Shown here: positions 1 through 7,077 of the stretch, piece by piece
Layout: the number at the start of each line of letters is the position of its first letter
How positions within the stretch are numbered: position 1 is the stretch's first letter
NCBI RefSeq assembly: GCF_041431135.1
Contig: NZ_CP107799.1
Location: 4,650,001 to 4,714,000, forward strand
Direction of reading: 5' to 3'
DNA from: Streptomyces sp. NBC_00554
Lineage (GTDB): Bacteria; Actinomycetota; Actinomycetes; Streptomycetales; Streptomycetaceae
Length of the DNA: 64,000 nt
Made by a program: the position numbers and the translations under genes
The notes under the pieces: generated by a model
The model's database searches: none
What the model saw: the letters and a program-made list of their open reading frames with translations, nothing else
What the model was told of the DNA's origin: nothing

Positions 1-49
1 CGGGGCGCCCGGGTTCCTCGGGGCGCCGCCGCTCGTCGTACTCGCTCAT
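1..49 (-). CDS. N-terminus of a protein downstream of the sigma factor (partial)
   Basis: An ATG at 49-47 overlaps the TGA of the sigma-factor gene in an ATGA junction and opens a frame that runs off the left edge. Only about 16 residues are visible, beginning MSEYDERRRPEEPGRP, which is charged and hydrophilic. A gene coupled directly behind an ECF sigma factor is often its anti-sigma factor or an associated membrane protein, but nothing seen here proves that. Confidence 0.6.
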   Translation of the reverse strand, partial: MSEYDERRRPEEPGRP

Positions 50-714
50 GCCGGAGCCTCCATGGCGACACGGAGCGCTGCTATGCCGCGCGAGCCGTAC
101 GCCTTGACCGACCCCAGCGACACCCCGAGCGTCTCAGCGACCTGCGCCTCGGTCATGTCCGCGAAGTAACGCAGCACCAGGACCTCGCGCTGGCGGCGCT
201 GGAGTCCCTTCATCGCCTTGATCAGCGCGTCGCGCTCCAACTGGTCGTAGGCGCCTTCCTCGGCGCTCGCCATGTCGGGCATCGGCTTGGAGAGGAGCTT
301 GAGGCCGAGGATGCGCCGACGCAGGGCGGACCGCGAGAGGTTCACGACGGTCTGGCGCAGATACGCGAGCGTCTTCTCCGGGTCGCGGACGCGCTTGCGC
401 GCCGAGTGCACCCGGATGAAGGCCTCCTGGACGACGTCCTCGCACGACGCGGTGTCGTCCAGCAGGAGCGCCGCGAGGCCCAGGAGCGACCGGTAGTGGG
501 CGCGGTAGGTCTCGGTGAGATGGTCGACGGTGGTTCCGGCGGCCGTGCTGTCCTCGGCGCCGTCGCGCTGGTTCGGTAGGCGGGCGGGCCGCGCTGCGGG
601 CATGGGCGCGATCACCGGCATGCCGCCGGGCACGCCGGGGCTGCGGAGTCGGCGGGGTGGACGAAGGGCGTTGCCCCTCGTCTGTACCGCGGTGAATTCG
701 AGTACCTCTGCCAC
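46..714 (-). CDS. ECF-type RNA polymerase sigma factor
   Basis: A 222-residue sigma-70 family protein. Region 2 lies at about residues 65-130 (YRAHYRSLLGLA, then EDVVQEAFIRVHS). Region 4 lies at about 165-218, with LQRRQREVLVLRYFADMTEAQVAE followed by LGVSLGSVKAY as the -35-recognising helix-turn-helix. A proline/arginine-rich stretch of about 55 residues precedes region 2. It would direct RNA polymerase to a set of stress or envelope promoters; the regulon is unknown. The GTG start at 714 has only a weak ribosome site, so the N-terminus is uncertain. It is translationally coupled to the next gene, a common arrangement for a sigma and its cognate regulator. Confidence 0.88.
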   Translation of the reverse strand: MAEVLEFTAVQTRGNALRPPRRLRSPGVPGGMPVIAPMPAARPARLPNQRDGAEDSTAAGTTVDHLTETYRAHYRSLLGLAALLLDDTASCEDVVQEAFIRVHSARKRVRDPEKTLAYLRQTVVNLSRSALRRRILGLKLLSKPMPDMASAEEGAYDQLERDALIKAMKGLQRRQREVLVLRYFADMTEAQVAETLGVSLGSVKAYGSRGIAALRVAMEAPA

Positions 715-783
715 GCCAGTTGGACACGCGTCCCCCCGCGAGGGTTGTACGCATCAGGCATCGCGTTTGCGTCAGGCACCCCT

Positions 784-800
784 TTTGACAATGCGTCAAA
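784..800. promoter_or_regulatory. Inverted repeat upstream of the ECF sigma gene
   Basis: TTTGAC and GTCAAA are perfect 6-bp arms separated by 5 bp, 70 bp upstream of the sigma-factor start. On the minus strand the right arm contains TTGACG, which resembles a -35 hexamer. It could be an operator or promoter element; this is inferred from position and symmetry only. Confidence 0.3.
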
Positions 801-1022
801 TGCCCTCATGCGTACCAGCTCATCCCCTATGTCCCGTTTTACCGCGACGCCCGGCCACCCCTGAATGGCGACCGCAAAGACGCTCCCCGCCCTCCGCACG
901 GTTGCGGAAGACGGGGAGGAAAATCTTCGAACGACTGGTGACTCGTTTCAAGTGGTCCGGACCATTATTCGCACCACATATCGGCGGCCGATCGCCGCCG
1001 CACGCACCCGGTCGACCACTCC

Positions 1023-1133
1023 GGCCACCTGAAGACCGGAACACCCGCCCGGATGCTCAGGCCACTTGAAGACCGAGACACCCATCAGGACGCACCGGCC
1101 ACCTGAAGACCGGGACGTCCATCCAGATGCTCG
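1023..1133. repeat. Three-copy degenerate tandem repeat, 37-bp period
   Basis: The core GGCCACYTGAAGACCG starts at 1023, 1060 and 1097, exactly 37 bp apart. The 21-bp intervals are also related (variants of GACACCCATCCGGATGCTC), so this is a degenerate tandem array, not repeats with unique spacers. Confidence 0.7.
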
Positions 1134-1217
1134 CACCACACATCCAACACAGATCCTACAAACGAATCCCCGGAAGGCCACCAGGATTCCGGCCCCAGGT
1201 CATGCTTGACGCGAAAC

Positions 1218-2312
1218 TTAAAGCCTCGTGATCTCCGCCGCCACGAGCTCCGCGATCTGCGCCGTGTTCAATGCAGCACCTTTGCGCAGGTTGTCCCCGC
1301 AGACAAACAGTTCGAGTGCCGTCGAATCGTCCAGCGAGCGGCGTACCCGGCCGACCCAGGTCGGATCGGTGCCCACCACATCGGCGGGGGTGGGGAATTC
1401 ACCGGCGGCCGGGTTGTCGAACAGCACCACCCCGGGCGCCGTGGCGAGGATCTCCCGCGCCTTGTCGACGGTGACCTCGGCCTGGAAGCGGGCGTGGACG
1501 GTGAGGGAGTGCGTGGTGACGACGGGGACGCGTACGCACGTCACGGCCACCGGCAGCGTGGGGAGCCCGAGGATCTTGCGGGACTCGTTGCGTACCTTCA
1601 TCTCCTCGGAGGAGAAACCGTCCTCGGCGAGGGACCCGGACCACGGCACCACGTTCAGCGCGACCGGCTCCGGGAACGGTCCGGTGTTGTCGCCCACCGC
1701 CCGCCGTACGTCACCGGGCTTGGTCCCCAGTTCCGTACCGGCGACCAGCGACAGCTGCTGCCGCAGGGTGTCGATGCCCGCGCGGCCCGCCCCGCTCACC
1801 GCCTGATAGCTGGATACCACCAGCTCGCGGAGCCCGAACTCGGCGTGCAGCGCGCCGAGGGCCACGATCATGGAGAGGGTCGTGCAGTTCGGGTTGGAGA
1901 TGATCCCGCGCGGGCGCACGCGCGCCGCGTGCGGATTCACCTCGGGTACGACGAGGGGCACGTCCGGGTCCATCCGGAAGGCGCCGGAGTTGTCGACGAC
2001 GACCACGCCCTTGGCGGCGGCGATCGGCGCCCACTGGGCGGCCACCTCGTCGGGTACGTCGAACATGGCGACGTCGACGCCGTCGAAGGCCTCCTCCGTC
2101 AGGGCGACGACCTCGACCTCCTCGCCGCGCAGGTTCAGCTTGCGGCCGACCGAGCGCGGAGAGGCGATGAGACGGATCTCGCCCCAGATGTCCGCGTGCT
2201 GGGACAGGATCTGGAGCATGACCGTGCCGACGGCTCCGGTCGCACCCACGACAGCGAGCGTCGGCTGTTCGGTCCGCGTCGGTCGTTCGGTTCGCGACCC
2301 GGTACGGGCCAT
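1218..2312 (-). CDS. asd: Aspartate-semialdehyde dehydrogenase
   Basis: Catalyses NADPH-dependent reduction of beta-aspartyl phosphate to aspartate semialdehyde, the branch point to lysine/diaminopimelate, methionine, threonine and isoleucine. The Rossmann start reads LAVVGATGAVGTVML (residues 19-33), and SNPNCTTLSMIVAL carries the catalytic cysteine. A hydrophilic extension of about 18 residues precedes the Rossmann fold, so 364 residues is slightly above the usual 340. The start ATG shares its A with the aspartokinase stop (TGATG), so the two successive pathway enzymes are made from a coupled operon. Aspartate semialdehyde also feeds cell-wall diaminopimelate. Confidence 0.97.
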   Translation of the reverse strand: MARTGSRTERPTRTEQPTLAVVGATGAVGTVMLQILSQHADIWGEIRLIASPRSVGRKLNLRGEEVEVVALTEEAFDGVDVAMFDVPDEVAAQWAPIAAAKGVVVVDNSGAFRMDPDVPLVVPEVNPHAARVRPRGIISNPNCTTLSMIVALGALHAEFGLRELVVSSYQAVSGAGRAGIDTLRQQLSLVAGTELGTKPGDVRRAVGDNTGPFPEPVALNVVPWSGSLAEDGFSSEEMKVRNESRKILGLPTLPVAVTCVRVPVVTTHSLTVHARFQAEVTVDKAREILATAPGVVLFDNPAAGEFPTPADVVGTDPTWVGRVRRSLDDSTALELFVCGDNLRKGAALNTAQIAELVAAEITRL

Positions 2313-2833
2313 CAGCGGCCCGTGCCCCCGTAGACGACGGCCTCGTCGCTGTCGGAGTCGAGCCCGAAGGCGGAGTGCACGGCGCGCACCGCCTCGTTGA
2401 CGTCGTCGGCTCGGGTGACGACCGAGATGCGGATCTCGGAGGTCGAGATCAGCTCGATGTTCACATTGGCGTCGGTCAGGGCCTCGAAGAAGCCGGCCGT
2501 GACACCCGGGTTCGTCTTCATGCCGGCGCCGACGAGCGAGATCTTGCCGATCTGGTCGTCGTAGCGCAGCGAGTCGAAGCCGATGACGCTCTTCGCCTTC
2601 TCCAGAGCGTCGATGGCCTTGCGGCCCTCGGTCTTGGGGAGGGTGAAGGAGATGTCGGTGAGGCCCGTGGTGGCCGCGGACACGTTCTGCACGATCATGT
2701 CGATGTTGATCTCGGCGTCGGCGATGGCGCGGAAGATCGAGGCGGCCTCACCGGGCTTGTCCGGGACGCCGACGACCGTGATCTTGGCCTCGGAGGTGTC
2801 GTGAGCGACACCCGAGATGATGGCCTGCTCCAC
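2312..2833 (-). other. Probable internal start giving the aspartokinase beta (regulatory) subunit
   Basis: An in-frame GTG at 2833 has a strong site (AAGGGG, then ACCAGAAG, then GTG). It would give a 173-residue protein starting MEQAIISGVAHDTSEAK and consisting of both ACT domains. In Corynebacterium lysC an in-frame beta subunit starts at the equivalent point and forms an alpha2beta2 enzyme. Internal initiation here is inferred from the ribosome site and homologous position. Confidence 0.6.
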
Positions 2834-3604
2834 CTTCTGGTCCCCTTGCTGCTGTGTCTTTCGAACGGGTGGTTCGCTGCTGACCCAGGTGCCCTGCAGT
2901 CCGCTGAAGGACGAGCGCACATGGATCGGGATGTTGTAGCGGCGCGCGTATTCCACACAGCGGTGGAGCAGCACCTTGGACCCGGAGGCCGCCAGCTCCA
3001 GCATGTCCTCGAAGGCGATCCAGTCGATCTTCTGTGCCTTCTTGACCACCCGCGGGTCGGCGGTGAACACGCCGTCCACGTCGGTGTAGATCTCGCAGAC
3101 CTCGGCGTCGAGGGCCGCCGCCAGCGCGACGGCGGTCGTGTCGGAGCCACCGCGGCCGAGCGTGGTGATGTCCTTCTTGTCCTGCGAGACGCCCTGGAAC
3201 CCGGCGACGATGGCGATGTTGCCCTCGTCGAGCGCCGTACGGATACGGCCCGGCGTGACGTCGATGATCCGCGCTTTGTTGTGGACCGAGTCGGTGATGA
3301 CACCCGCCTGGCTGCCGGTGAACGACTGGGCGCTGTGGCCCAGGTTTTTGATCGCCATGGCAAGGAGCGCCATGGAGATCCGCTCTCCCGCGGTCAGCAG
3401 CATGTCGAACTCTCGCCCGCTGGGCATCGGAGATACCTGCTCGGCGAGATCGATCAGCTCGTCCGTCGTGTCGCCCATCGCGGAAACGACCACGACCACC
3501 TGGTGGCCGTTCTTCTTCGCTTCCACGATCCGCTTGGCGACACGCTTGATGCCCTCGGCATCGGCTACGGAGGAACCTCCGTACTTCTGCACGACAAGGC
3601 CCAC
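2312..3604 (-). CDS. lysC: Aspartokinase (alpha subunit)
   Basis: Phosphorylates aspartate, the first committed step of the aspartate amino-acid family. The kinase domain opens with VQKYGGSSVADAEG and contains TLGRGGSDTTAVALAAAL; two C-terminal ACT domains (ITVVGVPDKPGEAASIF and ISLVGAGMKTNPGVTAGFF) indicate allosteric feedback. I chose the GTG at 3604 (430 aa, GLVVQKYGG start) because GAGGAG lies 6 nt upstream; a frame extends 10 codons further but adds nonconserved residues. It is followed by asd with a one-base overlap. The actinobacterial pattern of a second product from an internal start is supported here. Confidence 0.97.
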   Translation of the reverse strand: MGLVVQKYGGSSVADAEGIKRVAKRIVEAKKNGHQVVVVVSAMGDTTDELIDLAEQVSPMPSGREFDMLLTAGERISMALLAMAIKNLGHSAQSFTGSQAGVITDSVHNKARIIDVTPGRIRTALDEGNIAIVAGFQGVSQDKKDITTLGRGGSDTTAVALAAALDAEVCEIYTDVDGVFTADPRVVKKAQKIDWIAFEDMLELAASGSKVLLHRCVEYARRYNIPIHVRSSFSGLQGTWVSSEPPVRKTQQQGDQKVEQAIISGVAHDTSEAKITVVGVPDKPGEAASIFRAIADAEINIDMIVQNVSAATTGLTDISFTLPKTEGRKAIDALEKAKSVIGFDSLRYDDQIGKISLVGAGMKTNPGVTAGFFEALTDANVNIELISTSEIRISVVTRADDVNEAVRAVHSAFGLDSDSDEAVVYGGTGR

Positions 3605-3861
3605 GTGCGCTCCTCGATCAATCCGTATCTGCACCGCACAACTGCGGTCGGCTCAGTCTAACGAGCGGCCGGAATTCCCCTCCGGGGTATCGCATCGTGA
3701 GATGTCCCGCCCACGAGGTGATCACCCGGTCCGTCAGGACTGCGAAGTCCTCCGGCCGCTCCGGAACGGCATCTGCCCGCCCCCGGGTCCTGCCACGCGG
3801 GAAAGTGCGCCGTGTCACACAGGCGAGTCATGACTCAACTTTCAAGTACTAGGGTTCCCAC

Positions 3862-4548
3862 GTGCGCGTACTCCTGGTGGAAGACGACGAACCGGTCGCC
3901 GAATCGCTCCGGCGCGGCCTGCTGCGCTACGGCTTCGAGGTCGAGTGGGTGACCACGGGCGGGGCGGCCCTGACGTACGAGGGCCCCTACGACGTCGTCC
4001 TCCTCGACCTCGGGCTGCCCGACACCGACGGCCTCGACGTCTGCAAGGCGCTGCGGGCGCGCGGCGACGTCCCGATCATCGTGATCAGCGCCCGCAGCGA
4101 CGAGACGGACCGCGTGGTCGGGCTCGAGCTCGGCGCGGACGACTACGTCACCAAACCCTTCGGGGTACGTGAGGTCATCGCGCGGATAAGAGCGGTGATG
4201 CGGCGCGCACAGCCACGCAACGACGCGTCTTCGCCGACAGGCCCCGATCAGTACGGCGAGCACCTGACCATCGACCGCAAGGCCGCCCGCGTACGCCTGG
4301 ACGGCGAGGAGGTCGCCCTCGCACCCAAGGAGTACGACCTGCTCGCGTTCCTCACCGAGGAGCCCGGCGCGCTGATGTCGCGCGAGCAGATCATGGAGGC
4401 GGTCTGGGACGCGAACTGGTTCGGGCCGACGAAGACCCTCGACGTCCATGTGGCGGCGCTGCGGCGGAAGCTGGCGGGCGCGGTGACCATCGAAGCCGTA
4501 CGGGGGGTCGGCTTCCGCCTGGAGATCGCCGGCGGGCTGCCCTCATGA
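3862..4548 (+). CDS. OmpR-family response regulator
   Basis: A 228-residue DNA-binding regulator. The receiver domain (1-115) has the acidic cluster LLVEDDEP, the phospho-acceptor aspartate in VVLLDLGLPDTDG and the KPFG lysine. The C-terminal winged helix (about 130-222) ends in TLDVHVAALRRKL and VRGVGFRLE. It is translationally coupled to the following sensor kinase by an ATGA overlap, so the two form one two-component system. The GTG start has AGGG 8 nt upstream. The stimulus and targets cannot be read from the sequence. Confidence 0.95.
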   Translation: MRVLLVEDDEPVAESLRRGLLRYGFEVEWVTTGGAALTYEGPYDVVLLDLGLPDTDGLDVCKALRARGDVPIIVISARSDETDRVVGLELGADDYVTKPFGVREVIARIRAVMRRAQPRNDASSPTGPDQYGEHLTIDRKAARVRLDGEEVALAPKEYDLLAFLTEEPGALMSREQIMEAVWDANWFGPTKTLDVHVAALRRKLAGAVTIEAVRGVGFRLEIAGGLPS

Positions 4549-5846
4549 TCCGGCAACTGATCGTCAGTTACGTCCTGTTGGTCGCCGTAGCCCTGACGGC
4601 CTTCACGGTGCCGGTGGCGTTCACCCTGACCGCGCAGCTGCGCGGGGACACCGAGGAGTCCGTACGGCGGGAGGCGCGGACCATGGCGCTGCTGCTCGCG
4701 GACGGGGACGCGGCCTCGCGGGCGGCGCTGACGCGGATGTCCGAGGCGTACGCCGCCGAGACGCCCGGCACGGTCGATGTGCTCCCGGCCTCGGCCACCG
4801 ACGGGAAGACCACGGCGCACTGGGGTGACGGGGCGCTGAAGGTGACCGTACCGGCGGTCGCGGACGGCGGCCGGACGGTGGGCGCCGTCCAAGTCACCTA
4901 TCCCACCTCGGACTTGACCTCACGCCTGTGGCGGATCTGGGGCTTCCGGGCGGTCCTCGCGGTGGGCGTGCTCGCGGTGGCGGCCGGCCTCGGTGCGCTG
5001 GTGGCCCGCCGACTCACCCGCCCGCTGCGCCAGTTGAACGAGATGGCGAGCCGTTTCGGCGACGGCGACCTGACCGCCCGCTCGCCGGTCACGGGCCCGC
5101 CGGAGACGCAGCAGCTGGCCCGCACCCTGAACTCGGGCGCGGAACGGCTCGACATCCTGATCGACTCCCAGCGGATCTTCGTGGCCGACGCCTCGCACCA
5201 ACTCCGTACCCCTCTCACGGCGTTGCGCCTGTCGCTGGACAACATCGCGGACGGGGCCGATGACTTCTTCGTACGCGAGGACGTGGAGCAGGCCACGGCC
5301 GAAGTGGTGCGGATGAGCCGCCTGGTGAACGGCCTGCTCGTGCTCGCCCGGGCCGAGGCGAAGGTGTCCGCGGCGGAGGCACTGCCGCTGCGGGAGCTGG
5401 TCGAGGAGCGGCTGAGCGTGTGGAGACCGGCCGCCGAGGAGCGCGGGGTCACCATCGCGATCGAGGGAGAGTTCGGCGGCCGGCCGGCTGTGCTGGCCAG
5501 CCCGGGGCACCTGGACCAGGTCCTCGACAACGTGCTCTCCAACGCCCTGGAGGTGTCCCCCGACGGCACGACGATCACCGTACGGGTGTCAGTGGACGCC
5601 GACTCGGTGGAACTGTCGGTCCTCGACCAGGGTCCCGGCATGTCGGACGCCGAGAAGTCCCGCGCCTTCGACCGCTTCTGGCGCGGTCAGGGCCTGACCG
5701 GGCGCTCCGGCTCCGGACTCGGCCTCGCCATCGTCAAGCAGCTGGTGACCGACGACGGCGGGACCGTGGCCCTGCGGGACGCGCCCGGGGGCGGCCTGTG
5801 CGTGGCGGTCAGTCTCCGTCCGGCAGCAGCGAGGAGTGGTGGTTGA
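4545..5846 (+). CDS. Membrane sensor histidine kinase
   Basis: A 433-residue partner of the preceding OmpR regulator. One membrane segment lies at about 7-28, an extracytoplasmic sensor region of about 95 residues follows, and a second helix at about 130-152 leads into a HAMP linker (RRLTRPLRQLNEMASRFGDG). The phosphorylated histidine is in DASHQLRTPLTALRL. The ATPase domain shows NVLSNALEVSP, DQGPGMS and GSGLGLAIVKQL. The short sensor domain is not recognisable. Its last 38 bp overlap the convergent SnoaL-like gene, so the two transcripts are antisense at their 3' ends. Confidence 0.95.
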   Translation: MIRQLIVSYVLLVAVALTAFTVPVAFTLTAQLRGDTEESVRREARTMALLLADGDAASRAALTRMSEAYAAETPGTVDVLPASATDGKTTAHWGDGALKVTVPAVADGGRTVGAVQVTYPTSDLTSRLWRIWGFRAVLAVGVLAVAAGLGALVARRLTRPLRQLNEMASRFGDGDLTARSPVTGPPETQQLARTLNSGAERLDILIDSQRIFVADASHQLRTPLTALRLSLDNIADGADDFFVREDVEQATAEVVRMSRLVNGLLVLARAEAKVSAAEALPLRELVEERLSVWRPAAEERGVTIAIEGEFGGRPAVLASPGHLDQVLDNVLSNALEVSPDGTTITVRVSVDADSVELSVLDQGPGMSDAEKSRAFDRFWRGQGLTGRSGSGLGLAIVKQLVTDDGGTVALRDAPGGGLCVAVSLRPAAARSGG

Positions 5847-6312
5847 CGATCAGCCACTCGCCGTCGCGCTTCTCGTACTCGTACGTGTAGCGGGCCTCGG
5901 CGGTGCTCTTCGCGCCGGTCACCGGGTCGGTGAGCTGGAACTCGTACAGACCCGTGTCGATGGCGGAGTTGTTGTCGAGAACGTTGATCACCGTCTGGAC
6001 CTTGGAGGCCTCGGGCTTCTTCGCGAGGAAGCCCTCCATGTAGTCCACGATCCCCGCGCGGTCCGTACGGATCTCGGCCGAGAGGGTGGGCAGCAGCACC
6101 GCGTCGTCGGCGTATCTGTCGGCGACGACCTCCGGGTCGCCCGTCTTCAGCGCGCTGCTCCAGCCGTCGAAGAGGGCGGCGATCTCCTTCTTGGTGGGCT
6201 TGCCGCTCTGGTGCTCCGGGGTGGCCGCGCTGACGCCGGCGGTGATGGTTCCTGCGGCGATCAGGGCCGCGGCGGTGGCTGTCGCGGCGCGGGTGCGTAT
6301 GTGACGTTGCAT
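5809..6312 (-). CDS. Secreted SnoaL-like (SgcJ/EcaC-type) small protein, copy 1
   Basis: A 167-residue protein with an N-terminal signal sequence (basic MQRHIRTRA, an Ala-rich hydrophobic core, cleavage around GVSAATP) and an NTF2/SnoaL-like fold of the SgcJ/EcaC/DUF4440 type: KKEIAALFDGWSSALKTGD, YADDAVLLPTLS, WLIVNHHSS. Such domains bind small molecules or catalyse isomerisations; no specific substrate can be assigned. The ATG at 6312 is preferred over GTG at 6315 because AGGAG is 5 nt upstream. It is a close paralogue of the gene at 6454-6957, with a similar leader. Confidence 0.85.
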   Translation of the reverse strand: MQRHIRTRAATATAAALIAAGTITAGVSAATPEHQSGKPTKKEIAALFDGWSSALKTGDPEVVADRYADDAVLLPTLSAEIRTDRAGIVDYMEGFLAKKPEASKVQTVINVLDNNSAIDTGLYEFQLTDPVTGAKSTAEARYTYEYEKRDGEWLIVNHHSSLLPDGD

Positions 6313-6453
6313 CACAACTCCTGTGCATGGGGGGTTCGTTGCTCCGTCTTGGTGCCTTCCGGGAGCGGTTCAACCTTCCTCTCGCGCAGGTAAAGAGCCG
6401 CCCTGGAAACGATCAGCGCATGGCCAAGGTTTGCCGAGGATTCAGGGGGAGGG

Positions 6454-6957
6454 TCAGCCCGCGGCCGGCAGCACGGAGGAGTGGTGGTTGACGATCAGCC
6501 ACTGGCCGCCGCGCTTCTCGTACTCGTACGTGTAGCGGGCCTCGACCTCGCGCTTCTCGCCGGTCTCGGGGTCGGTCAGCGTGAACTCGTACAGACCCGC
6601 GTCGATGGCGGAGTTGCTGTCGAGAACGTTGACGACGGTGCGGATCTTCTTGCCCTGCGGCTTGTTCGCCAGGAAGTGCTCGAAGTAGTCGACGATCCCC
6701 GCGCGGTCCGTACGGATCTCCGGCGAGACGGTGGGGAGAAGCACCGCGTCGCTCGCGTACCGGTCGGCCACCGTCTCGGCGTCGCCGGTCTGCAGCGCGG
6801 AGTTCCAGCCGTCGAACAGGGCGGCGATCTGCGCCTTGGTGGGCTTGGTGCTCTTCGACTCCGGGCCGGCCGTGCTGACGCCGACGGTGACGGTGCCCGC
6901 CGCGACGAGGGCGGCGGCGGTGGCTATCGCGGCGCGGGTACGGGTCTGGCGCTTCAT
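6454..6957 (-). CDS. Secreted SnoaL-like (SgcJ/EcaC-type) small protein, copy 2
   Basis: A 167-residue paralogue of the adjacent gene. The signal peptide begins MKRQTRTRAAIATAAALVAAG, then the same fold follows: QIAALFDGWNSALQTGD, YASDAVLLPTVS, EIRTDRAGIVDYFEHFL, WLIVNHHSS. GGAG lies 5 nt before the ATG, as in copy 1. Head-to-tail orientation and conservation across the whole length indicate a local tandem duplication. The 140-bp gap between copies could hold a promoter. The function is unknown beyond a secreted NTF2-like fold. Confidence 0.85.
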   Translation of the reverse strand: MKRQTRTRAAIATAAALVAAGTVTVGVSTAGPESKSTKPTKAQIAALFDGWNSALQTGDAETVADRYASDAVLLPTVSPEIRTDRAGIVDYFEHFLANKPQGKKIRTVVNVLDSNSAIDAGLYEFTLTDPETGEKREVEARYTYEYEKRGGQWLIVNHHSSVLPAAG

Positions 6958-7077
6958 GGCAACTCCAGTGCGGGTGAGGTGGGTTGCTCCTCTTCGGTGG
7001 GAGCAGTTCCACTTTCTCTTCGCACTGGTTAAGGGCCGTGCAGCGGACGTGCAGGGGACGGCCAGGGTCTTTCCAAA

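Larger units (their letters stand above)
715..1217. other. 503-bp non-coding gap upstream of the sigma gene and downstream of asd
   Basis: No frame here has convincing codon use. The gap holds an inverted repeat TTTGAC-5 nt-GTCAAA at 784-800, about 70 bp upstream of the sigma gene and possibly part of its control region, and a degenerate 37-bp tandem repeat at 1023-1133. No clear intrinsic terminator for asd is visible. Confidence 0.6.

Noticed and set aside
820..1044. 74-codon frame in the sigma/asd gap
   Set aside because: No ribosome site and atypical composition; lies over the repeats.
1023..1133. CRISPR array
   Set aside because: The intervals are only 21 bp and related to each other, the core is degenerate and there are no cas genes.
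1206..3661. Long antisense frames over asd and ask (375 and 428 codons)
   Set aside because: They mirror the strong codon bias of the real genes on the other strand and encode low-complexity His/Arg/Gly sequence.
3618..3818. 66-codon frame upstream of aspartokinase as a leader or small gene
   Set aside because: Arg-rich, no ribosome site, no recognisable motif; it resembles a random open frame in GC-rich DNA.
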